NCBI RefSeq assembly: GCF_900445255.1
Contig: NZ_UAPU01000007.1
Location: 760,001-824,000, forward strand
Reading direction: 5' to 3'
DNA length: 64,000 nucleotides
DNA from: Anaerobiospirillum thomasii
GTDB lineage: Bacteria > Pseudomonadota > Gammaproteobacteria > Enterobacterales > Succinivibrionaceae
This document shows, in pieces, positions 8,935-16,222 of this stretch. How positions within the stretch are numbered: the stretch's first letter is position 1; each line of letters starts with the position of its first letter. Below the pieces are notes generated by a model. The model was not told where the DNA came from. It saw nothing but the letters and a program-made list of their open reading frames with translations, and made no database searches. A program made the position numbers and the translations under genes.

Positions 8935-11178
8935 ATGTCAAAAGCAGTAGAGCAAGAGCTCAAACTTCAGATACAACTTCTTCAAAAAGAGCTTGAAAAA
9001 ACCAAGCAGAAAAATAAAGAGCAGGAGTTGCAGATCCAGCAGATGAATCAGGAATACCACATACTGAAAAATGACATTCCTAGATACCTAATGATTAACA
9101 GAGCCTCTGTCCACGCTCTTGTCAAGCAACTTGCTGTTGTTGCTCCTGCACATGTGTACGACAGAATCTGTGGTGTCAGCGATAACTCTGAGCTTTTAAT
9201 TGAGCTTTTCCAAATCTTATGTGAGCTGGTGACAAGCAATGCAGAATTAAAAGAATTTTTATTTGCACATAAGTTCTTTGCTGTTCCTAAAATCAAACCA
9301 ACTGCCTCCAGCTCTGCATCAGGAGATGATGTAAAAGCAAATGTGGCCTCTACAGGAGATATGCATGCCAATGCTGCCGATGGAGATGAGTATTCTGATT
9401 CATTACCTGCAAAAGAGCAGATACATGAGCAGGTTGAGTCTGAAAAGGCTAAAGGTCTTGCTATATCTAAAAAGATTATGGATACCAAAAACTCTATCGT
9501 TAATGGTATTAATAGATTTAATAAGCTTGTTAATAGCAATAATGAGCTTGCCTCTGCCATGTCCAGGGAGCATAAGACACCTTGCCCACCTGCAAGGAGT
9601 GGTAAGAGCAATGGCAAACAAAAGAGCAAAGCCAGCAACCTAAATACAGTTGAAGACAAGAGCGCAAAATCTGTTGAGGAGATTTTAAAAGATCGTATCT
9701 GTCCTAACTGTGGCTCGACCAATATTGAGGTTATCAATAAAGACGCCTCAGAGATTTTAGACAGTCTGGCCGCCACTGGTTTTGTAGATAAGAATAATGG
9801 TGTGTATAAGATAGTAACCCCTGTGGTGAAAGCTGAATGCAAGACCTGTGGCTTTATTGATACCATATACACAGGAGCACTGCCTTTGCTACCAGGTCGC
9901 TCTATTAGCATGAATGTAATAACTCTCATGGCCCTTATGATGTCTATGGGTTTTGCTGTCAACAGCTTTAAAAAGGCCTTTGTCAAAGGTATGCAGCTTG
10001 GAAACAGTACTTTATACTCCAGCCTTATTACATTCTCATATCTGCTCATTCCGCTTGAAAAGGCTATTACACAGGAGCTGTGCAAGTGTAATACTCTGCA
10101 ATTTGATGAGACCAAGTTTACCCATGTTATAAAAGGTAAAGGCGCTACCACTGAATATGTGCCTATAGCCTGCAGCTCTCTACCTGATGCTCCACTTATT
10201 CTTTTTGGTCCGTCAGGTTCACGCTCTAAAACAAAGGATTTTATACAGCAGTTCATAGGTTGTGACTCTGCATTATCCGGCATTACTACAGATGCATTTG
10301 CCACATATGGTACATTTGCTCAGGATAACAATATCAGACATCAGTCCTGTCTTGGTCATCTTATGACCAAGATAAGACGCAGTATTGAGCTTTATTACAA
10401 CACTGCTACATGTAAAGCTATTGATATTGACAGTGTCTTTGAAAATATAGAAAAGAATGGCTATGACCTGCAGGATGAAAACCAGGCTATGCTGGTACTG
10501 CACATTATTTATGGCAAACTCAAACAGGTGTTTGATGTAGAAAAATGTGCCTACAATGAATATATACAGACTAAAGATCAGGGCTCTGATTATTCCTCTA
10601 TAAGACAGCGCTACCGTAATACATACAGTAAAGAGCTGATGCAGGATGTGAATACACTCTTTACCAGTCTTGCCACAGTCTATGCAGTAAAGAAAAAGAA
10701 ACGCTATGAAAAGGCTCAGCGTATCAGCAATGTTTCTACACCTGTGGTGTATTTTATGAACAATGCCCAGGAGTTTAATGCTTTTATCGAGCATGGCATG
10801 CTTGATACTACAAGCATGGAGGCTGAGCATTGTGCTAAATCTGTAGCAGCAGCCCGTAATGCCAAACTCTTTATTCATTCCCATGACAGTGGTGTTGCTA
10901 TCAGCAGAATACTCAGTTGTGTGCATACTATAAACCGCTGTGGTATATCTGATCCAATAAAATTTCTGCAGAATGTGGCATCTTATGTCATGATTCAGGG
11001 AGTTACTAAAGCTCGTGTAGCTGCATTTAATGCCAGAGAGCTTAAATCGAACCCGAAAAGCAATAGAGATGACTACAACAAACCTGAGCTCTATGCTGAT
11101 ATTGAGTTGCCAGCGCATCTGATACCGTGGCTGAGCCCTGAATGTGCAGCGCGCACATTTGAGCTTAAGACAGAATAA
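8935..11178 (+). CDS. tnpC: IS66-family transposase TnpC (747 aa)
   Basis: The protein begins with a long coiled coil (about residues 1-55, rich in E, Q and K), has a low-complexity linker and then a zinc-binding pair CPNCG ... CKTCG. The catalytic core shows DETKF for the first aspartate, TDAFATYG for the second, and MEAEHCAKSVAAARNAKLF with HTINRCGISDP for the glutamate region and the helix typical of IS66 C-termini. The usual length is about 500 residues; this one is extended at the N-terminus and inside the core. It is intact and lies within an element with perfect ends, so it could still be active. TnpB and the TnpA-like gene read towards it from the other strand. Confidence 0.9.
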   Translation: MSKAVEQELKLQIQLLQKELEKTKQKNKEQELQIQQMNQEYHILKNDIPRYLMINRASVHALVKQLAVVAPAHVYDRICGVSDNSELLIELFQILCELVTSNAELKEFLFAHKFFAVPKIKPTASSSASGDDVKANVASTGDMHANAADGDEYSDSLPAKEQIHEQVESEKAKGLAISKKIMDTKNSIVNGINRFNKLVNSNNELASAMSREHKTPCPPARSGKSNGKQKSKASNLNTVEDKSAKSVEEILKDRICPNCGSTNIEVINKDASEILDSLAATGFVDKNNGVYKIVTPVVKAECKTCGFIDTIYTGALPLLPGRSISMNVITLMALMMSMGFAVNSFKKAFVKGMQLGNSTLYSSLITFSYLLIPLEKAITQELCKCNTLQFDETKFTHVIKGKGATTEYVPIACSSLPDAPLILFGPSGSRSKTKDFIQQFIGCDSALSGITTDAFATYGTFAQDNNIRHQSCLGHLMTKIRRSIELYYNTATCKAIDIDSVFENIEKNGYDLQDENQAMLVLHIIYGKLKQVFDVEKCAYNEYIQTKDQGSDYSSIRQRYRNTYSKELMQDVNTLFTSLATVYAVKKKKRYEKAQRISNVSTPVVYFMNNAQEFNAFIEHGMLDTTSMEAEHCAKSVAAARNAKLFIHSHDSGVAISRILSCVHTINRCGISDPIKFLQNVASYVMIQGVTKARVAAFNARELKSNPKSNRDDYNKPELYADIELPAHLIPWLSPECAARTFELKTE

Positions 11179-11195
11179 AGCATAGGCAGCTGTTG

Positions 11196-11534
11196 CTACC
11201 TCGAGGTAGTAACAGCACCAACACCTCGATTAAAGAGACAGGCCAGCTCCTCTCGGCTTAGAGTGAATACTGCTTTGCCATTTTCTATTCTGACCATAGG
11301 ATATTTGGCCCTGTCCTCATCGAGTGCTGCCTCAAGCATCATCATCTGCCCCTGTCTGTAGTGCAGAGCTCTAAGGGCATTACCATGTCTGTTGCGAAAT
11401 ATGACATAGCAGTCTTTATCCCTTATATTGATGCCAAGCAGAGCTGATGAATATGAGCTTAAAGATCTCATCCTCATACGCCAGTCTACAGGCGCAGAGC
11501 AATAATATATTTCCCCAGTTTCAAAAAATCTCAT
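11196..11534 (-). CDS. tnpB: IS66 accessory protein TnpB (Orf2)
   Basis: A 112-residue protein matching the IS66 Orf2 pattern: an N-terminal GEIYYCSAPVDWRMRMRSL (family form: vyLxxgpvDmRkg...GL), then DCYVIFRNRHGNALRALHY and a C-terminal LSREELACLF. TnpB is needed for IS66 transposition but its biochemical role is not settled. Its start overlaps the stop of the TnpA-like gene by 4 bases (11531-11534), so the two are translationally coupled. It runs opposite to tnpC, which is unusual for this family. Confidence 0.9.
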   Translation of the reverse strand: MRFFETGEIYYCSAPVDWRMRMRSLSSYSSALLGINIRDKDCYVIFRNRHGNALRALHYRQGQMMMLEAALDEDRAKYPMVRIENGKAVFTLSREELACLFNRGVGAVTTSR

Positions 11535-12256
11535 TTCAGTAACCCTCCGGTGCGCATCATAGTTACCACGTCACAAAAAAGTGAGGCTCCATCTTTATTT
11601 TTAATCCTAAAATCAAAAGATCCTATGCTTATCTCAAGAGATGCATCTGCTGTACTCTTATTAGTGCCTAGAGGGGCAGATTTAGAATCGCAGCATGCAA
11701 TATAGCCATCCGATCCTGAACTCTCAGATGTAGCTGTAGTAATAACTGGCAGCCTGTTTTTTGGTTTCTTTATCATGTAGCTGTTAAAGTCTGAGTTATC
11801 TATAACAGTTACAGCCTGCGCCTTATTAATCTCATCCATATCTACTCCAAGATAAATACTAATGTACTCTTTTATAGCCTGCTCAAACTCTACAGGTCCT
11901 AGCAGACCTGCATACACAGCATCAGTTGTTTTAATAATGAACTCCTCATGCCTGTAATAGAGTTTATCCATCCAGGTTGGAGCCTTACCTACAGTGAAGA
12001 GCTTTTGATCTCTTAGATAGTTATAGAAACGGACTCTGACTATACGTTGCTTATTTCTCATGCATGAGACGCAGTACTCTATAAAGCGATGAAGAATAAA
12101 ATATAGACAGTCTGGTCTTTTGCTGGTAGAACATCTGGTTTTAATTGTCATAAGTAACCCTCGCTTAATTATGTGCTTATAGTCTGCACCAATCAGCTTG
12201 GGTATTAAATAGAAGTTATAGGAAGGGAAAAGATCCTGAGTGGTGCACAGGATCAA
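11531..12256 (-). CDS. IS66 TnpA-like accessory protein
   Basis: The open frame is 241 residues from a TTG at 12256, 33 bases inside the element's end. Later starts (for example an ATG beginning MTIKTRC) are possible. The C-terminus (LEISIGSFDFRIKNKDGASLF followed by VVTMMRTGGLLK) resembles the short IS66 TnpA/Orf1 ending; the N-terminal half is basic and unlike anything I recognise. Position, coupling to tnpB and presence inside the inverted repeats support an accessory transposition role. The TnpA assignment rests mainly on that context. Confidence 0.6.
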   Translation of the reverse strand: MILCTTQDLFPSYNFYLIPKLIGADYKHIIKRGLLMTIKTRCSTSKRPDCLYFILHRFIEYCVSCMRNKQRIVRVRFYNYLRDQKLFTVGKAPTWMDKLYYRHEEFIIKTTDAVYAGLLGPVEFEQAIKEYISIYLGVDMDEINKAQAVTVIDNSDFNSYMIKKPKNRLPVITTATSESSGSDGYIACCDSKSAPLGTNKSTADASLEISIGSFDFRIKNKDGASLFCDVVTMMRTGGLLK

Positions 12257-12310
12257 AGCAAGATAAAAATTTGTTTATAGGGTAGAGACTAAAAATTTTT
12301 AGAAAAATCC

Positions 12311-12338
12311 TAAAGTTACCCCCCCCCCCGGTCGATAA
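12311..12338 (+). promoter_or_regulatory. Sigma-28 promoter with an 11-C tract as spacer (candidate phase-variable promoter)
   Basis: TAAAGTTA at 12311-12318, then eleven consecutive C (12319-12329), a G, and GTCGATAA at 12331-12338. The gap from TAAA to the -10 box is 16 bases. All six minus-strand flagellin promoters and flgM have 15. Loss of one C would restore the standard spacing. Confidence 0.85.
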
Positions 12339-12379
12339 TTAAGCTATAGAAAGAAACAGATTCAATTTAGGAGGTCGCC

Positions 12380-13279
12380 ATGGCGCTATTCGTCAATACC
12401 AACGTTTCATCAATCAATGGCCAGAGAAACCTGACCAATGCTACCAACAATCTCAATACCACCTATCAGAGATTATCATCTGGTCTGCGTATTAACTCTG
12501 CTAAAGATGATGCTGCAGGTCTGCAGATTTCTGACCGTCTGACTGCTCAGATTAACGGTTTAAATCAGGGAAATAGAAATACGAACGACGGCATAGCCCT
12601 TGCTCAGACTATGGAAGGAGCTATGGATGAGATGACAACCATGTTACAGCGTATCCGTACCTTAGCAGTACAGTCATCAAACGGTACGAATAACACCAAG
12701 GACCGTGAGGCAATTCAGCAGGAAGTGACACAGCTGTCATCTGAGATAACACGAATTGCTAAGCAAACAAAATTTGGTGGAAACACTATATTAAATGGCA
12801 GTGGGGCTGGTAGTATAGTTGCCAGTGGTGGTGTTATCACAATTCAGGTTGGTGCCTATAAAGGCGATACCTTACAGATGACAGGTTTTAGTGAAGGATT
12901 TGCTTTAAGTCTTTTTGCTTCAGCTGCAGTCGGGGCTGCTTTAACTGAAGACGATCATGGTTTTGTGGCAGGTAAATTATTTGTAGTAACATCTCAATCC
13001 AAGGCAGCAGCTGCAATTACTACAATTGATTCAGTTATTGCTGGAATTGACAAACATCGTGCCCATTTGGGTGCTATGCAGAACCGTATGGAATCATCAA
13101 TTCGCAATCAGTCAAATGTTTCCATGAACGTATCTGATGCCCGTGCCCGTATCCGTGATACAGACTTTGCCGAAGAGTCAGCCAAACTGTCACAGCAGAC
13201 CATCATTCAGCAGGCTGCATCATCCATGCTGACACAGGCCAACTCAAGACCACAGCTGGCTTTATCACTGCTTGGCTAA
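12380..13279 (+). CDS. fliC: Flagellin 5, plus-strand copy behind a poly-C promoter
   Basis: A 299-residue flagellin with the same conserved ends as the others ([11 protein letters not shown]..., QLALSLLG), a distinct centre and a strong AGGAGG ribosome site. It is intact but lies in the reverse orientation inside the 9.8 kb segment that splits flagellin 4. Its first codons use different synonymous bases (GCGCTATTCGTC rather than GCCTTGTTTGTT), so its 5' end has escaped the homogenisation seen in the other copies. It has RIAKQTKFGG (no cysteine) and IDKHRAHL where the others have IDKQRAHL or IDKQRSHL. Two terminators follow. Expression probably depends on the length of the C tract. Confidence 0.95.
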   Translation: MALFVNTNVSSINGQRNLTNATNNLNTTYQRLSSGLRINSAKDDAAGLQISDRLTAQINGLNQGNRNTNDGIALAQTMEGAMDEMTTMLQRIRTLAVQSSNGTNNTKDREAIQQEVTQLSSEITRIAKQTKFGGNTILNGSGAGSIVASGGVITIQVGAYKGDTLQMTGFSEGFALSLFASAAVGAALTEDDHGFVAGKLFVVTSQSKAAAAITTIDSVIAGIDKHRAHLGAMQNRMESSIRNQSNVSMNVSDARARIRDTDFAEESAKLSQQTIIQQAASSMLTQANSRPQLALSLLG

Positions 13280-13305
13280 TATATTCAAAATTTGAGTTCT
13301 GTATT

Positions 13306-13363
13306 AAGGAGGCATCGACCTCCTTAAACATCCAAACAAAAAGAAGGCCACAGCCTTCTTTTT
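13306..13363 (+). terminator. Double hairpin terminator of flagellin 5
   Basis: First hairpin AAGGAGG/CCTCCTT (13306-13325), then a stronger AAGAAGGC/GCCTTCTT (13341-13360) followed by T residues. Confidence 0.88.
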
Positions 13364-13877
13364 CTATGCATTTTACAATGCATCCATCTTGATTGAATCA
13401 TGTTCCTATTCAAAGGGCAGTTTTAAGCTAGACGCGATTTCGAACTTAGATTCAATCTTTTTTGTAGACAATACTCCAGGTAACGCAGGTACTGTGTATA
13501 CTTGTGTTGACGTAAGCTTTAAGCCTAAGATTGCCTTAAATACTTTATACTTGCTATTACCTTTTAAATACCATATACTAAAACTGTAGCGTGTTTATTT
13601 TAGTATAGGTTCAATAACCTTTACATAATTGACTCCTCTGTTAGGGGTTGATACTTTTTAAGTCAGGCTCACAAACCTGTATAATTAAATTAAAGTCCTC
13701 CTCTTAAATCGAGTTGGATAATAGTTTTTATATTTTTTAGGTTCATTCACCTGACTCATTAAAATTTGGTTGTCATCTTTTATGACATAAGTTTTTTACA
13801 TACACAAATCTATATTCGCTTTCACGGGCATTAAGCTTGTTCGTGGTTTTCCTGTAAAAAACTTTAAATAAAAGACA
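13364..13877. other. Non-coding 3' region of the second IS110-family element; candidate guide-RNA region
   Basis: About 510 bases between flagellin 5's terminators and the transposase stop codon, with no convincing gene. Several short stem-loops occur in a row: AGGTT/AACCT (13607-13620), ACTCCT/AGGGGT (13632-13648), CAGG/CCTG (13664-13679) and AGGT/ACCT (13739-13752). The motif TAGGTTCA followed by ACCT occurs twice, about 132 bases apart. IS1111-type members of the family carry their bridge RNA downstream of the transposase, so this is where one would be expected. The outer end of the element cannot be fixed from the sequence. Confidence 0.4.
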
Positions 13878-15029
13878 TTAAATACATTCTTTATAGGCAG
13901 TTAGTAGCCCACTTGCTCTTTGCGTTGTATAGGGGGTCTTATCCCTTATAACAGCAAATGCAGTTCTGGCTATGTGATTTGCTATGGCGCAGATTAAGAC
14001 CTTACGTCTCTTTTGCATCTGCACCTTGATCTGCTCATTCTCTGAATTTTCCAACGTCTTTTTTAATGTATTTGAGTAGTGGGCCATAGCTCCTATGTAG
14101 AGCATGCCTGCCAGAGCTCTGTTGCCAAAATGTCTGACTCCAAGATTGGTTGCAGTGCCACCTGATCCTTCTACATGGGGTGCTATGCCACAGAAGCCTG
14201 CAAAGTGCTTGGCATTTTTGAAGTTTGATATATCAAAGCCTGCAATATAGAGCATCATAGCTATAATATAGCCAACGCCAGGTATGGTTCTTAGCAGCTG
14301 ACATGTTGTATTCTTGCGTGAGAGCTCCTCAATTTGTTTATCCAGTCCATCAATAATTTTTACACAGTGCTCTATCTGTGCAATATAGGTCTGCAGCGAT
14401 ATATCAAAAAAGATAAAGGCTTCACTGTCGGCACCTTGCTCGAGCAGCATCTGCTCCTTGTAAGCAAGCGCCTTTTTTATCATCCTTTGAGGACTTAAAT
14501 CCCGTGGTAGGACTACTCCTAATTCATACATGAATGCGCGCAGCGCATTCAGGCTCTTAACCTTCTGGCTTGTAATGCATGAACGGGTTGTCATGAGACT
14601 TGAGAGCATCTGATGATCAAGACTTTTACATTTTATGCTCAGATCTGCACTGTCACGGTCAAGTAAAGCTTTGAAGATGGCAAGAGCATCAATCTTATCT
14701 GTCTTTTCTTTTTTCTTATGTTTACGTATATTTTCTGCCATAAAGCATCTGTACTCATGGCCCAGCTCCTGAGCACGGCGTGCCCAGTAGTGGCAGGCGC
14801 CACATGCCTCAAAGCCTACAATCAAAGTTCCTGATTCATATGAGCTTAGTACACTTTCAAGCTCGCTGGCTCTTATTTCTTTATTGATTATCTTTTTATG
14901 GGCTATTGAGTAGTAGCAAATCTGAACAACTCTGGATGCAAGATCTACTGCAAGGTATCTTTTACCAGTTTTTAGAAAGAATTCGTTTATGTAGTCTATG
15001 GATGCTTGAGATATTGTAGATGTGGGCAT
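13878..15029 (-). CDS. IS110/IS1111-family transposase (383 aa)
   Basis: A normal-length DEDD transposase. The N-terminal RuvC-like domain has LAVDLASRVVQ and VGFEACGA, then KTDKIDALAIF. The C-terminal Transposase_20 domain has LLRTIPGVGYIIAMML and GFCGIAPHVEGSGG, then RHFGNRALAGMLY. The gene is intact. It lies 83 bases from the point where the flagellin 5' half stops (15113), so its left end probably forms the right junction of the 9.8 kb insert. The DLAS ... QICYY segment resembles that of the large 811-residue enzyme, so the two belong to the same broad family. Confidence 0.93.
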   Translation of the reverse strand: MPTSTISQASIDYINEFFLKTGKRYLAVDLASRVVQICYYSIAHKKIINKEIRASELESVLSSYESGTLIVGFEACGACHYWARRAQELGHEYRCFMAENIRKHKKKEKTDKIDALAIFKALLDRDSADLSIKCKSLDHQMLSSLMTTRSCITSQKVKSLNALRAFMYELGVVLPRDLSPQRMIKKALAYKEQMLLEQGADSEAFIFFDISLQTYIAQIEHCVKIIDGLDKQIEELSRKNTTCQLLRTIPGVGYIIAMMLYIAGFDISNFKNAKHFAGFCGIAPHVEGSGGTATNLGVRHFGNRALAGMLYIGAMAHYSNTLKKTLENSENEQIKVQMQKRRKVLICAIANHIARTAFAVIRDKTPYTTQRASGLLTAYKECI

Positions 15030-15112
15030 GTTAGCTTCCTCATTGTAAAAACCTTGGGAAGCAGGAGGGGCTGAAATACTATGCAGCGGTTACCGCTTCC
15101 TTCTGATAGCAT
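15030..15112 (-). other. Left end of the second IS110-family element
   Basis: 83 bases between the transposase start and the flagellin junction. They contain the 13-base perfect palindrome AGCGGTTACCGCT. There is no terminal inverted repeat or target duplication, as expected for IS110 elements. Confidence 0.55.
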
Positions 15113-15321
15113 TCATTGGTATTACGGTTACCCTGATTTAAACCATTGATCTGAGATGTTAAACGATCAGAGATCTGAAGACCGGCAGCATCGTCCTTTG
15201 CAGAGTTGATACGCATACCAGATGATAATCTCTGATAAGTGGTATTTAAGTTGTTGGTAGCGTTGGTAAGATTACGCTGACCATTGATTGATGAAACATT
15301 GGTATTTACAAATAAGGCCAT
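15079..15321 (-). pseudogene. Flagellin 4, 5' half (N-terminal fragment) with intact promoter
   Basis: Residues 1-69 match the other flagellins up to GNRNTN. The frame then runs into IS110 sequence and stops after 80 residues. Homology ends at the TC at 15113-15114. The intact sigma-28 promoter and start codon mean an 80-residue N-terminal peptide carrying the flagellin export region could still be made. The matching 3' half is at 4638-5318; the joined frame is 295 codons. Confidence 0.93.
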
Positions 15322-15366
15322 GATTTTATCCTCAAAAAAAGCAAATCATTTGTTATAGATACACCC

Positions 15367-15393
15367 TTAACGGCCGCTGTATTTTTTTCTTTA
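15367..15393 (-). promoter_or_regulatory. Sigma-28 promoter of the interrupted flagellin 4
   Basis: TAAA, a 15-base gap and GCCGTTAA on the minus strand. It is intact although the gene it drives is broken. Confidence 0.82.
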
Positions 15394-15458
15394 ACTTTTT
15401 TTGCTTTTTAATATTTGTAAGCGTAAATACTATCTGTATTTAGATTTCATCTTTAACT

Positions 15459-15485
15459 TTAAGTATTTTATTGATTTGACGATAA
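15459..15485 (+). promoter_or_regulatory. Candidate sigma-28 promoter of the CMP-legionaminate synthetase gene
   Basis: TTAAG, with exactly 15 bases between TTAA and GACGATAA, close to the flagellin promoters in this window. An overlapping sigma-70-type pair (TTGACG at 15476, TGTATT at 15499, 17-base gap) is also possible. Confidence 0.5.
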
Positions 15486-15517
15486 TTATATAAATCGCTG
15501 TATTTTAAGGAAGATAA

Positions 15518-16222
15518 ATGTCAGTTTACTGTTTTATATTTGCCAGAGGTGGCTCTAAAGGCATTGTAGATAAAAATATAAGACCTTTTTGTGGCAAGCC
15601 TTTAATTGCACATACAATAGAATTTGCAAAAGCACTAGGAATTTTTAAAGATATTATTGTTTCAACTGACTCGCAGAAAATTGCTCAGGTTGCAAAAGAG
15701 TATGGCGCCAGTGTACCTTTTATGCGTCCTGCTGAGCTTGCTACAGATGACAGTCCTGAGCGGCTTGCCTGGCGTCATGCAGCTGAATTTGTAAAAAGCG
15801 TTGATAAAAACTTTGATACTTTTGTCTCACTGCCTTGCACTGCGCCGCTTAGAACCAATAAGACTGTACTAAACTGCCTTGAGCTTTTTGAAAAAAATAA
15901 AGACAGTCTTATTTTAACCTGCTGCAAGGCACATAATAATCCCTATTTTAATATGGTAAGAATAGATGAGAGTGCCAATGCTACATTGATGTGTCAGAGT
16001 GATGTATCAAGAAGACAGGATGCGCCTGGGGCCTACAATATAAGTACTGTTGCCTATGTGTGCTCACCTGATCTTATACAAAAATACGATCATATTTTCA
16101 AAGGTCCGGTCAAGGCTGTTGTAGCAGATGGTATAGAGTGTATAGATATTGATGATATAGTCGATTTTAAGGTGGCTGAATTTCTGTTTAAGGAGAGAGA
16201 GGATGGACAATTATATAGTTAA
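15518..16222 (+). CDS. legF: CMP-legionaminic acid synthetase (LegF/PtmB-like)
   Basis: A 234-residue cytidylyltransferase of the NeuA family. The N-terminal ARGGSKGIVDKNIRPFCGKPL is the CTP-binding signature, and FVSLPCTAPLR and the C-terminal GIECIDIDDIVDFKVAE fit the family. It charges a nine-carbon sugar with CMP, making the donor used by Maf glycosyltransferases. In Campylobacter, PtmB/LegF sits beside PtmA as here. A PseF or NeuA specificity for another nonulosonate cannot be excluded, but the presence of LegB- and PtmE-type enzymes favours legionaminic acid. It overlaps ptmA by 20 bases. Confidence 0.85.
   Translation: MSVYCFIFARGGSKGIVDKNIRPFCGKPLIAHTIEFAKALGIFKDIIVSTDSQKIAQVAKEYGASVPFMRPAELATDDSPERLAWRHAAEFVKSVDKNFDTFVSLPCTAPLRTNKTVLNCLELFEKNKDSLILTCCKAHNNPYFNMVRIDESANATLMCQSDVSRRQDAPGAYNISTVAYVCSPDLIQKYDHIFKGPVKAVVADGIECIDIDDIVDFKVAEFLFKEREDGQLYS

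Larger units (their letters stand above)
8423..12289 (+). mobile_element. Complete IS66-family insertion sequence, 3,867 bp, with 8-bp target duplication
   Basis: Perfect 19-bp terminal inverted repeats start GTCTCTACCCTATAAACAA at 8423 and mirror at 12271-12289. Both ends are flanked by the same 8 bases, TAAAAATT (8415-8422 and 12290-12297), which is the duplication length known for IS66. Inside are TnpC on the plus strand, and TnpB and a TnpA-like gene on the minus strand. The element is longer than the usual ~2.5 kb and its genes converge instead of running in one direction. The rebuilt target, TAAAAATTTTTA, is a palindrome. The insertion ends 13 bases before the -35 box of the plus-strand flagellin promoter. 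Confidence 0.93.

Noticed and set aside
9048-10304. Long open frame on the minus strand inside tnpC (418 residues)
   Set aside because: It is fully antisense to the clearly coding TnpC, has no recognisable domain, and its codons mirror TnpC. Treated as a shadow frame, as is 10273-11118.
13389-13589. Small 66-residue frame downstream of flagellin 5
   Set aside because: No ribosome site or family resemblance. It lies in a region of repeated stem-loops that looks like a non-coding IS end.
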